Assembly: GCF_030718205.1 (NCBI RefSeq)
Contig: NZ_JAUZQF010000007.1
Location: 372,001 to 436,000, forward strand
Direction: 5' to 3'
DNA: 64,000 bases
DNA from: Nonomuraea turcica
GTDB lineage: Bacteria > Actinomycetota > Actinomycetes > Streptosporangiales > Streptosporangiaceae
In this document: positions 49,139 through 57,973 of the stretch, piece after piece
Numbering within the stretch: the first letter of the stretch is position 1
Layout of the letters: the number at the start of each line of letters is the position of its first letter
The notes under the pieces: model-generated
What the model saw: the letters and a program-made list of their open reading frames with translations, nothing else
What the model was told of the DNA's origin: nothing
The model's database searches: none
Made by a program: the position numbers and the translations under genes

Positions 49139-50754
49139 TGCTGCGACTTCCACACCGAGTAGAACCACGGCCGGGCGACCGCCTCGAAGGCCACGCCCTG
49201 GACATGGGGCGCGGCGCCGTACACCTGGGGCTCCTCGAACAGCGGGATCGCGTAGCCCTGCTCGATCACGTACCGCTGGATCTCGGCGACCTTGGCGTTG
49301 CGCTTGGTCACATCGGGCTCGGCGGACTCCTCCTCCAGGATCCGGTCCAGCTTCGCGTCGTCGTGGAGGATGACGTCGCGATTCTGGCTGTGGAAGTGGC
49401 TCTTGATCACGTCCTGGTCGGCGCGGCCGACCATGCCGTGCTGGATGGCGGTCTTCTCGGCGTTCTTGATGTCCACGGCCTGCGTGCCGGCGTCGGCGGG
49501 GCGGATGTCCAGCTTCACGCCGAGCTTGGCCCACTGCTGGGCAACGAGCTCGAGCGTCTGCTTCGACAGGGGCTGCGGGCCGGAGACGAACACGCCGAGC
49601 TCCAGCCTCCTGCCGTCCTTGACGCGCACGCCGTCGGCGCCCCGGGTCCAGCCCGCCTTGTCCAGCAGGGTGTTGGCCTTGGCCGGGTCGTAGGCGAGCT
49701 CCTTCGACAGGTCCACGTAGCCCTGGGCGAGGTGGCTGAGCACGGAGGTCGCGACCGGGTAGCTCTCGGTGAACAGGGTGTCGACGACCTCCTTAGCGTT
49801 CGTGCCCGCCTGCAGCGCCTTGCGGACGTCGGGGTCCTTCAGGATGCCGTTGGCTGGCCGCAGGTAGAGGCCGTTGTTCACGCCGCGGGTGGGCTCGGCG
49901 TAGATCTGGAAGCCCGCGTCCTTCACCGTCTTCTCGTCGTACGCCTGGACGTAGCGCACCATGTCAGCCTGGCCGGAGGTCAGCGCGCCGACGCGCACAT
50001 TGTCCTCGGGCGTGACGATGATCTTGATTTCGTCCAGGTAGGCCCGGCCCTGGTGTTTCGACGACGGCGGCGCCCAGTTGTAGTCCTTGCGCGCGACCAG
50101 GTCCACCTCCTTGTCGACGACCTGGCTCTTCACGGTGAAGGGTCCCGAGCCGATGACGTTCTTGAGCTGGCACTGCTGCTCGTACGGCAGGGAGATCGAC
50201 TTCTTGGACACCAGTCCGGCGCCGATCACGGAGGTGCCCTGGAGGAAGCCGGGCGAGGACTTCTTGAAGTGGAACCTGACGGTCTTGGTGTCGATGACCT
50301 CGCTGCGCTCGTAGTTGTTGACGAACTCCGCGACCGGCAGCTTCAGCTTGGGGTTCCCGAGGCCGTACACGTCGAAGTTGGCCGCCACGGCGGAGGCGTC
50401 GAGCGGGCTTCCGTCGCTGAAGGTGACGCCATCGCGCAGGTGGAAGGTGTATTCCGTGGCGTCGGCATTGACCTCCCACTTGGTGGCGATCCATGGCTCG
50501 ATCTTCAGCGTCTCAGGGTTCTGCCAGGTCAGCTTGTCGGTGATCTGGTTGAGGATCCCGCCATTGGGATAGAAGCCGGCGGCCGGCAGGTAGAGGCAGG
50601 TCGGGGGCTGATGCTCTAGATAGGTCAGCGTGCCGCCGTAGACGGGCTTGCCATCTCCTTGCGTCGTTCCGGTCGCGCCCCCGCCGCCACAGGCGCCGAG
50701 AAGGCCCACGGTGGTGAGCATGACGGCGGCGAACAGTGGTCTGGATGGAGCCAT
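49135..50754 (-). CDS. Peptide/nickel-type ABC substrate-binding lipoprotein, KPN_01854-like
   Basis: 539 residues from ATG 50754 (AAAGG about ten bases upstream; an ATG at 50772 lacks one). Signal peptide with lipobox LLGAC, then the SBP_5 outline: YGGTLTYLEHQPPTCLYLP, LRDGVTFSDGSPLDASAVAANFD, and GSGPFTVKSQ. The sequence ...QPPTCLY... and its neighbours resemble the KPN_01854 family linked to luciferase-like monooxygenases. It heads the second sulfur operon, downstream of operator S2. The ligand is unknown. Confidence 0.88.
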   Translation of the reverse strand: MAPSRPLFAAVMLTTVGLLGACGGGGATGTTQGDGKPVYGGTLTYLEHQPPTCLYLPAAGFYPNGGILNQITDKLTWQNPETLKIEPWIATKWEVNADATEYTFHLRDGVTFSDGSPLDASAVAANFDVYGLGNPKLKLPVAEFVNNYERSEVIDTKTVRFHFKKSSPGFLQGTSVIGAGLVSKKSISLPYEQQCQLKNVIGSGPFTVKSQVVDKEVDLVARKDYNWAPPSSKHQGRAYLDEIKIIVTPEDNVRVGALTSGQADMVRYVQAYDEKTVKDAGFQIYAEPTRGVNNGLYLRPANGILKDPDVRKALQAGTNAKEVVDTLFTESYPVATSVLSHLAQGYVDLSKELAYDPAKANTLLDKAGWTRGADGVRVKDGRRLELGVFVSGPQPLSKQTLELVAQQWAKLGVKLDIRPADAGTQAVDIKNAEKTAIQHGMVGRADQDVIKSHFHSQNRDVILHDDAKLDRILEEESAEPDVTKRNAKVAEIQRYVIEQGYAIPLFEEPQVYGAAPHVQGVAFEAVARPWFYSVWKSQQ

Positions 50755-50800
50755 GGGGGTACTGCCTTTCATGAACGTCTGGCGTTATAGCCAGCATAAC

Positions 50801-50815
50801 CTACCTAAATAGTGG
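50801..50815. promoter_or_regulatory. Sulfur-locus operator copy S2
   Basis: On the minus strand CCACTATTTAGGTAG, matching S1 at 12 of 15 positions. It overlaps the stop codon of the upstream ATPase gene (TAG inside the element) and lies 47 bases before the binding-protein start. A TATAAC (50784-50789) downstream is a candidate -10, placing S2 over the -35 region. Confidence 0.5.
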
Positions 50816-52382
50816 AGAATTGCGGCACGGCGGCGACCAGTGCTTGCGTGTAGGGGTGGCGGGGCCGCGTGAACACGTCGTCGACGTCGCCCTCCTCCAC
50901 GACCCGGCCGTCCTTCATGACCAGCACGCGGTCGGCGATGTGATGAACGACACCCAGGTCGTGGGAGATGAACACCATCGCGGTGCCGTACTCGGCCTGG
51001 AGGTCGGCGAGCAGGTCGAGCACCTGCGCCTGGATGGAGACGTCGAGAGCGGAGACCGGCTCGTCGCACACCAGCACGTCGGGGCGAGGACCGAGGGCGC
51101 GGGCGATGGCGACGCGCTGGCGCTGGCCGCCGGAAAGCTCGCGGGGGTGGCGGGCGGCCGTCTCGGGCGGTAGGCCGACGCGGGCGAGCAGGTCGTGGAC
51201 GCGTTCGCGGCGTTCCATCCTGGGCAGGCGGAGCGGCTCGGCGATGAGGCGGCCGACGGTGTGGCGAGGGTCGAAGGAGTCGAGCGGGTTCTGGGAGATG
51301 AGCTGGATGCTGGGCCGTAGCGGGCGGCGCTCGCGTTCCCGCAGGTGGCTCCATGGCTGCTGGTGCAGGGTGACGTGGCCGGCGTCGGGTCGGAGCAGGC
51401 CGAGGGCGAGGCGGGCGAGCGTGGTCTTGCCCGAGCCGGACTCCCCCACGATGCCAAGGGTTTCGCCCTCATGGAGGGCGAAGGAGACGTCGTCGACGAC
51501 GCGGCGCGGGCCGTACGAGCGGGTGAGCCCGGCGCCGGCGAGGACCTGGACTGACATGTCCGGGGCCGGCCGGGTCCGTGGAGCGCCGCTGGTGAGGCGG
51601 GTGCCGCGGGAGGCCGCGGACGGGACGGCGGCCAGCAACGCGCTGGTGTAGTCGTGCGCGGGCGTGGCCAGCACCTCCCGGACGGGCCCCTCCTCGACGA
51701 TGGAACCGTCCCGCAGGACGAGGACGCGGTCGGCGATCGAGGCGACCACGGCGAGGTCGTGGCTGATCAGCAGCAGCGCGGTCCCGGCGGCCTTGCGCTC
51801 GGCGAGCAGCCGCAGGATCTGGGCCTGGATCGTGACGTCGAGGGCGGTGGTGGGCTCGTCGGCGATGATCAGCTCGGGGTCGGCGGCGATGGCTGAGGCG
51901 ATCAGCGCCCGCTGCCGCAGCCCGCCGGAGAGCTGGTGCGGGCGCTGCCCGGCCCGGAGCTCCGGGTCGGGTATGCCTACCGCGTCGAGCAGCTCCAGCA
52001 CCCGGTCCCCACGGCGGGACCGCGGGACGACGTCGTGGACGGCGAGCACCTCGGCGATCTCGGCGCCCACAGTACGCAGCGGGTCGAGCGAGACCAGCGC
52101 GTCCTGCAGGACGAGTCCGGCGAACCTGCCGCGCAGTCGCCGCCAATCGGCCGCGGCGAAGGCGAGGGCGTCCCGGCCGTTGACGCGGAACGCCGAGGCC
52201 CGCACCGCCGAGCCGGGTCCGGCCAGGCCCAGCAGGGTGCGGGCGGTGACGCTCTTGCCGGAGCCGGACTCGCCGACGATCGCCACGCACTCGCCGGGCG
52301 CCACCGACAGGGAGACCCCGTGTACGGCCTCGGTGCCGCCGAAGCTCACACGCAGGTTCTCCACGGTCACCAGTGAGGTCAC
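50805..52382 (-). CDS. Fused double ABC ATPase of Dpp-type importer 1
   Basis: 525 residues with two ABC domains. First: GESGSGKSVTA, LSGGLRQRALIA, IIADEPTTALD. Second: GESGSGKTTLA, LSGGQRQRVAIA, VLVCDEPVSALD. The linker between them (about 255-275) is Arg/Pro-rich. GTG 52382 overlaps the permease stop by four bases. It is the last gene of the first sulfur operon; its stop lies inside operator S2. Confidence 0.94.
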   Translation of the reverse strand: MTSLVTVENLRVSFGGTEAVHGVSLSVAPGECVAIVGESGSGKSVTARTLLGLAGPGSAVRASAFRVNGRDALAFAAADWRRLRGRFAGLVLQDALVSLDPLRTVGAEIAEVLAVHDVVPRSRRGDRVLELLDAVGIPDPELRAGQRPHQLSGGLRQRALIASAIAADPELIIADEPTTALDVTIQAQILRLLAERKAAGTALLLISHDLAVVASIADRVLVLRDGSIVEEGPVREVLATPAHDYTSALLAAVPSAASRGTRLTSGAPRTRPAPDMSVQVLAGAGLTRSYGPRRVVDDVSFALHEGETLGIVGESGSGKTTLARLALGLLRPDAGHVTLHQQPWSHLRERERRPLRPSIQLISQNPLDSFDPRHTVGRLIAEPLRLPRMERRERVHDLLARVGLPPETAARHPRELSGGQRQRVAIARALGPRPDVLVCDEPVSALDVSIQAQVLDLLADLQAEYGTAMVFISHDLGVVHHIADRVLVMKDGRVVEEGDVDDVFTRPRHPYTQALVAAVPQFSTI

Positions 52383-53281
52383 GGTGTTCTCCCCTCGAAG
52401 CGGCGTTGCAGGCGGCGTCCGGCGATGGTCAGGCAGACGACGGTGAGGGTGATCGCCAGGCCCGGGAAGAGAGCTTCCCACCAGGCGACTCTCAGGTAGT
52501 TGCGGGCTTCGGAGAGCATCGCGCCCCACTCTGCGGCCGGCGGCTGCGGCCCCATGCCGAGGAAGCTCAGCCCGGAGCCGGCGATCACGGCCTGGCCGAG
52601 CCCGATCGTGGCCAGCACGGGGATCGGACCCAGCACGTTGGGCAGCACGTGCCCGGCGACGATCGCCACACGGGAGCGGCCGAAGGTGAGCGCCTGCTCG
52701 ACGTAACCCGCGCGGCGGACGACGAAGGTCTGGGCGCGGATGACACGGGCATAGTTCGGGACCTGGGCGACGGCGATGGCGAGGATGACATTGCCGGTGC
52801 CGGGTCCGGTGATCGCCACGACGAGGAGGGCGAGCAGCAGCTCGGGCAGGGTGGACAGCACGTCGAACGAGCGGGCGAGTGCCTCGTCCAGCCATTTCGG
52901 CGACAACCCGGCGGCCAGGCCGAGCAGCACACCCGCGGTGACGGCCAGGGCGGTGGCGGTGACGCCGATGCTGATGGAGTGGCGGGCGCCGTACACGACC
53001 CTGGCCAGCACGTCGCGGCCGAGGTGGTCGCTCCCGAACCAGTAGGCGTCCCCCGGCGGGGCGAGCGCGTTCAACGGGTCTGCGGCCAGCGGATCAGCGG
53101 CGGTGATCAGGCCCGGGGCGGCCACGGCCAGGGCGAGGACGGCGAGGAATGCCACCGGCGCGGACCGGCGCAGGAGCGTCGCCGCGCCCGACCGGCCGAG
53201 GGCCTGCAGGTAGGGGCGGCGGGCGGGCCGGGGCGGGGGCTTGCGGGCGGGGCGGGACTCCCCGCGGGTGAGCACGCGCAT
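52379..53281 (-). CDS. Dpp-type ABC permease (DppC-like), importer 1
   Basis: A 300-residue permease with a basic, Pro-rich N-terminal tail (1-40), then GSDHLGRDVLARVVYGARHSI and docking loop RRAGYVEQALTFGRSRVAIVAGHVLPN. The ending is AGRRLQRRFEGR, as in DppC. ATG 53281; it follows the DppB-like gene by seven bases. Confidence 0.92.
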   Translation of the reverse strand: MRVLTRGESRPARKPPPRPARRPYLQALGRSGAATLLRRSAPVAFLAVLALAVAAPGLITAADPLAADPLNALAPPGDAYWFGSDHLGRDVLARVVYGARHSISIGVTATALAVTAGVLLGLAAGLSPKWLDEALARSFDVLSTLPELLLALLVVAITGPGTGNVILAIAVAQVPNYARVIRAQTFVVRRAGYVEQALTFGRSRVAIVAGHVLPNVLGPIPVLATIGLGQAVIAGSGLSFLGMGPQPPAAEWGAMLSEARNYLRVAWWEALFPGLAITLTVVCLTIAGRRLQRRFEGRTP

Positions 53282-53288
53282 CGCCGGG

Positions 53289-54194
53289 TCAGCCTCGTAT
53301 CCGGGGGTCGATGACGCGGTAGGCCAGGTCGAGCAGCGTACTGATGGTGACGTACACGACGGCCGCCAGCAGCACGACGGCCATGACGACGGGCATGTCC
53401 CGGCCGGTCACGGCCTGCATGGCCACCTGGCCCAGCCCGGGCCGGCCGAACAGCACCTCGGTGATCACCGCGCCGCCCAGCAGCGTCCCGGTGAACCACC
53501 CGGCCAGCGTCACGACCGGGATCAGCGCGTGCCGCAGGGCGTGCCGGGCGACCAGGGCGCGTTCGGTGAGACCGCGCGCCCGGGCCGTCACCGCGAACGG
53601 CTGCTCCAGCGCCCGTTCCAGGCCGCCGCGCAGCACCTGGCCGAGCACGCCCGCGATGGGCAGGCCCAGCGCGAGAGCGGGCAGCACCAGCGCTTGCGGC
53701 CCCTGCGCCCCGGAGACGGGGAACCAGCCGAGCGTGAACGAGAACACCGACAGCAGCACGATCCCGATGAGGAACGGCGGAACGGACACCGACACCAGCT
53801 CGGCGGCGGAGGCGGCCGCGCGCGACCACCGCCCTCTGCCGGCCGTGACGACCGCGATGACGCCTGCCAGCGCCACCCCGGTCCCAGCGGCGGCGAGCGT
53901 GAGCTGGACGGTCGGGCCGATCTGGGTGGCGAGGACCTCGCCGACGCCGCGTTGGAGCTGGTAGGAGCGGCCAAGGTCGCCGTGCAGCAGCCGCCACAGG
54001 TAGTCCAGGTATTGGACGATCTCCGGCCGGTCGAGCCCCCATTCCGCGACGATCCTGGTCCGGATCTCTGGGGTGTCGGGGCCGTCGCCGACCAGGATGT
54101 CGACGGTGTCGCCCGGGGCCAGCAGCAGCGCCACGTACGAGGCCGTGGCGGCGGCCCACAGCACCGCCAGCCCGGTGCCCAATCGCTTGATCAT
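53289..54194 (-). CDS. Dpp-type ABC permease (DppB-like), importer 1
   Basis: A 301-residue permease: MIKRLGTGLAVLWAAATASYVALLLAPGD, docking loop LEQPFAVTARARGLTERALVARHALRHALIP and terminal RVIDPRIRG. ATG 54194 overlaps the binding-protein stop by four bases. Confidence 0.92.
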   Translation of the reverse strand: MIKRLGTGLAVLWAAATASYVALLLAPGDTVDILVGDGPDTPEIRTRIVAEWGLDRPEIVQYLDYLWRLLHGDLGRSYQLQRGVGEVLATQIGPTVQLTLAAAGTGVALAGVIAVVTAGRGRWSRAAASAAELVSVSVPPFLIGIVLLSVFSFTLGWFPVSGAQGPQALVLPALALGLPIAGVLGQVLRGGLERALEQPFAVTARARGLTERALVARHALRHALIPVVTLAGWFTGTLLGGAVITEVLFGRPGLGQVAMQAVTGRDMPVVMAVVLLAAVVYVTISTLLDLAYRVIDPRIRG

Positions 54195-55786
54195 GTGCCG
54201 ATCCGCACGTCGTACGCGCTCGCCGGGGTGCCCGACGCGGGGTCGAAGCCGAGCCCCTGCACGCTCTTGTGCGCCGCGACCTGATCGGCGGGCACGTAGA
54301 GCGGGAACACGATGGCGTTCTCCGCCACGGCCGCGCGCTGGACCTTGGCGTAGAGCTCCTTGCGTTCGGCCTGGCCGGAGCTGGCGGAGGCGGCGGCGAG
54401 CCACTTGTCCACCTGCGGGTCGGCGAAGCGGGTGCGGTTGATGGCGCCCTTGGCCGGCAGGATGAGGTTGAGCGCGGCACCGACGTCGGAGTCGCCGCGG
54501 GAGTTGCCGAAGAGCTCGTAGGCGTTCTCGTCCAAGGCCTTCTGGGCGCTGCCCTGGTCCACGATCTTGACCTGGAAGTCGATGCCGGCGTTCTGCTTGA
54601 CCTGGGCCTGGATGGCCTGGGCGAGGATGTCGCGGCGGTCCCGGACGAAGGGCGCGGAGGCGACCTCGCGGACCGTGAGCCGCTTGCCGTCCTTGACCCG
54701 GAAGCCCTCGGCGTCGCGCTCCTTCCACCCTGCCGCGTCGAGCAGGCCGTTGGCCTTGGCCACGTCGCCACCGAAGGAGCTCTCCAGCGTGGCGTCGTAG
54801 AAGGGGCTCCCGTTACCGACGATGCTCCACGCCCGGGTGGCGGTGCCCTGGTAGACGGACTTCAGGACGGCGTCGACGTCCACGGCCTCGCGGAACGCCT
54901 CGCGCACGCGCTTGTCGTCGAAGGGGGCGTGGGAGGTGTTGAAGTAGTAGGAGTAGGCGGTGCCGGAGTTGAGCGAGGTCTGCAGGGTCAGGGTCGGATC
55001 CTTCTTGATCAGGGCGACCTCGGTGGCGGGGACGCCTTCGATGACCTGCACCTGGCCGGAGGTGAGCGCGCCGACCCGGACGGCGGCCTCGGGCAGGAAC
55101 CGGTAGGTGATCTCTGACAGGTGGGCGGGGCCCTGGTGCGCGGCTCCGGCGGGCGGCCAGTTGTAGGCGGGGTTGCGGCGGTAATGGATCTCTTGGCCCT
55201 GGACGTACCGGTCGAGGATGAACGGCCCGGTGCCGACCAGGTCGGGTCCGCCGAACTTGAGGTCCTTGGCGCTCTTGAGCGACTTCGGCGAGATCTGCCC
55301 GGCGTAGGGCGAGGCGAGGAAGTCCAGGAACAACCCGTCGGGCTCCTTGAGGGTGATCTTCAGCTGGTACGGCGCCACGACCTCCGCCTTGTCGAAGGCC
55401 TTGAGCTGGATCCCCGCCACCGCCGGGTTGTAGCCGGGCACGCGGAACTGGTCGAGGTTGGCCTTGACGGCGGCGGCGTCGAACTTCGTGCCGTCGTGGA
55501 AGGTGACGTCGTCGCGCAGGTCGAGGGTGTAGGTCAGCCCGTCGTCCGACACCTTCCACGACGTGGCCAGCCACGGGCGGAACGTGCCGTCCTCGGCCTT
55601 CGACAGCAGCGCGTCGAACTGGTTGAACACCAGCAGCCGCACCTTGTTCTGCGCCCACAGCTGCGGGTTCAGGGTGATCGGCTGCGTCTCGATGGCCCAG
55701 GTCAGTGTGGTGGTCTGGGCGATCTCGGCAGGCTGGGCGCCGCACGCGGCAAGGGCCAGCAGGAGGGTGGGGATCAGTCGCTTCAC
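54191..55786 (-). CDS. Peptide/nickel-type ABC substrate-binding lipoprotein, importer 1
   Basis: 531 residues from GTG 55786. A short signal ends in lipobox ALAAC (Cys15). The SBP_5 outline is clear: LTWAIETQPITLNPQLW, LRDDVTFHDGTKFDAAAVKANLDQF, LVGTGPFILDRYV. It is distinct from the importer-2 binding protein, so the two systems probably take up different compounds. The start overlaps the upstream monooxygenase stop (GTGA). Confidence 0.92.
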   Translation of the reverse strand: MKRLIPTLLLALAACGAQPAEIAQTTTLTWAIETQPITLNPQLWAQNKVRLLVFNQFDALLSKAEDGTFRPWLATSWKVSDDGLTYTLDLRDDVTFHDGTKFDAAAVKANLDQFRVPGYNPAVAGIQLKAFDKAEVVAPYQLKITLKEPDGLFLDFLASPYAGQISPKSLKSAKDLKFGGPDLVGTGPFILDRYVQGQEIHYRRNPAYNWPPAGAAHQGPAHLSEITYRFLPEAAVRVGALTSGQVQVIEGVPATEVALIKKDPTLTLQTSLNSGTAYSYYFNTSHAPFDDKRVREAFREAVDVDAVLKSVYQGTATRAWSIVGNGSPFYDATLESSFGGDVAKANGLLDAAGWKERDAEGFRVKDGKRLTVREVASAPFVRDRRDILAQAIQAQVKQNAGIDFQVKIVDQGSAQKALDENAYELFGNSRGDSDVGAALNLILPAKGAINRTRFADPQVDKWLAAASASSGQAERKELYAKVQRAAVAENAIVFPLYVPADQVAAHKSVQGLGFDPASGTPASAYDVRIGT

Positions 55787-56874
55787 GGGCGGTTCCAGGC
55801 TTCGGCGAGCAGCTCGTACGAGCGCACGCGGTCGTCGTGTCCGTGGGTGATGGTGGTGATGAGCAGTTCGTCGGCTCCGGTCACGCGGCGCAGGACGCGC
55901 AGCCGCTCGGCCACCTGGCCGGGCGTGCCGACGAACTGGGTGTCGATCCGGTCCTTGACGAGCTCCCGGTCGGCGTCGGTCCAGACGTGCGCGTCGGCCT
56001 CTTCGGCGGCGGGGTACGGCATCGCACCCGCGCCGGTCCTGATGCTGCGAACCCACAAGCCGTACCCCTTGGCGAGGTCGCGCGCCCGCGCCTGGCTCTC
56101 GGCGACGACCGCGTCCGCCGAGACGATCACATACGGCTCGGCGAGCGCCTCGGACGGCTTGAACGCCTCTCGATAGGCCTCGACGGCCTCCAGCACGCTG
56201 GACGGGCTGACGTGGTAGTTGGCCGCGAAGGGCAGCCCGCGCTCCCCTGCGACCTGGGCGCTCTGCCCGCCGCTGCTGCCCAGGATCCACACCTGCACGT
56301 CGGCCCCCTCGCCGGGGACGGCGTGCGCCTCGTGGGTGCCGTTGAGGAAGGCGAGCACGTCGTCGATCTGGCCGGCGAAGTCCGGCGTCTGCGCGCCCGG
56401 CTGTTGGAGCAGCGTCGCATAGTGGGTGAGATGGGGATGCTTGGCCAGCCGCGACCAGTCGAACGGCGGCGGGATGAGCAGCCCGTCCACGATGCGGGCA
56501 TCCTTCTTCTCGAAGGTCGTGCCCTTGGCGAGCTCGGCGCGGCGCTGCCCCGAGCGGCCTATCCCCAGGTCGATGCGGCCCGGGTAGAGCGCGTCGATGA
56601 GGCCGAACTGCTCGACCACCGACAGCGGCGTCTGGTGCCCGAGCTGCACCGCCCCCGATCCGACCCGGATCGTGGACGTGGCCGCCGCCACCAGGGCGAT
56701 CAGCACGGCCGGGGCCGAGCCGGCCACACCTGGCGCGAAGTGGTGCTCGGCGAGCCAGTAGCGGCTGTAGCCGTACTCCTCGGCCCGCCGGGCGAGGTCG
56801 AGGGTGTTGCGGAGGGCGTCGGCGGCGGTGTGCCCCGAGGTGATGGGGGCGAGGTCCAGGATGGACAGCGTCAT
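55783..56874 (-). CDS. LLM-class flavin-dependent oxidoreductase (luciferase-like) 4
   Basis: A 363-residue luciferase-fold protein: SILDLAPITSGHTAADALRNTLDLARRAEEYGYSRYWLAEHH, then RIDLGIGRSGQRR and WILGSSGGQSAQVAGERGLPFAANYHV. It is of the two-domain MsnO8-like subfamily. ATG 56874 overlaps the stop of the 23-residue micro-ORF. GGAGGT inside the micro-ORF serves as its ribosome site. Confidence 0.88.
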   Translation of the reverse strand: MTLSILDLAPITSGHTAADALRNTLDLARRAEEYGYSRYWLAEHHFAPGVAGSAPAVLIALVAAATSTIRVGSGAVQLGHQTPLSVVEQFGLIDALYPGRIDLGIGRSGQRRAELAKGTTFEKKDARIVDGLLIPPPFDWSRLAKHPHLTHYATLLQQPGAQTPDFAGQIDDVLAFLNGTHEAHAVPGEGADVQVWILGSSGGQSAQVAGERGLPFAANYHVSPSSVLEAVEAYREAFKPSEALAEPYVIVSADAVVAESQARARDLAKGYGLWVRSIRTGAGAMPYPAAEEADAHVWTDADRELVKDRIDTQFVGTPGQVAERLRVLRRVTGADELLITTITHGHDDRVRSYELLAEAWNRP

Positions 56875-56942
56875 GAGACCTCCTTCGTCGGTCTCATGAC
56901 GAGCGTGCTGTTTCTATTGATGACCTCGACAAGCTCGGTCAT
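56871..56942 (-). CDS. 23-residue micro-ORF inside the monooxygenase operon
   Basis: Begins MTELVEVINRNSTLV and ends PTKEVS. It has its own GGAGGTGCC ribosome site, an ATG that overlaps the upstream monooxygenase stop by four bases, and a TGA that overlaps the downstream monooxygenase start by four bases. This double ATGA coupling follows the pattern of all neighbouring genes, so translation is likely. No signal peptide, membrane helix or Cys. It could be a small subunit, or simply a coupling element that keeps ribosomes on the message. Confidence 0.6.
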   Translation of the reverse strand: MTELVEVINRNSTLVMRPTKEVS

Positions 56943-57973
56943 GAGGCACCTCCAGGGAACGCCCGGCTCGGGATCTCTGCCCGCAGGACGGGCGCGATCT
57001 CGGACTGGAACAGCTCCAGCGCGTCCCGGTGCTGCTTCGGGGTGAGCCCGTCGGCGTCGGCGTGCAGGTGCATGACCTCGTGCCCGAACCGCTTGTGGTA
57101 GCGCAGCACCTTGTCGATGATCTGCTGCGGGCTGCCGACCAGGATCGAGCTGCGCTCGACGGCGTCCTCCAGCGTCGGGAACACGATCGGCAGCCCCAGC
57201 TTCCGCTGGAACTCCACCCGGGCGTCGTAGATCGGCCGGTACGTGGTGATCGCCTCCTGGGAGGTTGGGGCGGCGTAGTAGCCTGCCGTGCCCGCCCCCA
57301 CGAGCGCGTCGGCAGGGTCGCGGCCGTAGTACGCCCAGCGTTCCCGGTAGTGGTCGATCAGCTCGGCGTACGGGTCGATGGGGTTGGTGACGTTGGCGGA
57401 GAACAGCGGATCGCCATACTTGGCGGCCAGGTCCACCGACTCCTTGCTGGTGGCGCTGCCGTGCCAGACGCGGATCGGGCGTTGCAGCGGCCGCGGCCAG
57501 GTCTCGGCCTCGGTGAGAGACGGGCGGAACGTGCCCTCCCAGGTGACCTTGTCCTCCCGCCACAGGCGGCGGAACAGCTCGTACGACTCCCGGTTGCGCT
57601 CCCATTGGTCCTCGGCCGTGACGTGGAAGAGCTTGGCCTGCGCCGCGCCGTTGCCCTTGCCGATGATCAGCTCGAGCCGGCCCCCGGACAGGTGGTCGAG
57701 CGTGGCGTAGTCCTCGTAGGCCCGCACCGGGTCCAGCAGGCTCAGCGTGGTCACCGCGGTGAACAGCCGGATCCTGGACGTCCTGGCCGCGATGTGGCTG
57801 AGCACCACCGGCGGCGAGGAGGAGATGAACGGCCGCTCGTGCCGCTCCCCCACGCCGAACCCGTCGAAGCCGAGCTCCTCGGCCAGCACCGCGTTGTCGA
57901 CGACCTCGCGGAAGCGTTCGGTGGGTGATCGGTCGTCGTTATGCACGATCAACGTAATGAGCAGGAATTTCAT
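56939..57973 (-). CDS. LLM-class flavin-dependent oxidoreductase 3
   Basis: A 344-residue luciferase-fold protein: AEELGFDGFGVGERHERPFISSSPPVVLSHIAARTSRIRLFTAVTTLSLLDPVRAYEDYATLDHLSGGRLELIIGKGN. Distinctive WHGSATSKESVDLAAKYGDPLFSAN region. ATG 57973 overlaps the upstream monooxygenase gene by four bases. The substrate is unknown. Confidence 0.9.
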   Translation of the reverse strand: MKFLLITLIVHNDDRSPTERFREVVDNAVLAEELGFDGFGVGERHERPFISSSPPVVLSHIAARTSRIRLFTAVTTLSLLDPVRAYEDYATLDHLSGGRLELIIGKGNGAAQAKLFHVTAEDQWERNRESYELFRRLWREDKVTWEGTFRPSLTEAETWPRPLQRPIRVWHGSATSKESVDLAAKYGDPLFSANVTNPIDPYAELIDHYRERWAYYGRDPADALVGAGTAGYYAAPTSQEAITTYRPIYDARVEFQRKLGLPIVFPTLEDAVERSSILVGSPQQIIDKVLRYHKRFGHEVMHLHADADGLTPKQHRDALELFQSEIAPVLRAEIPSRAFPGGAS

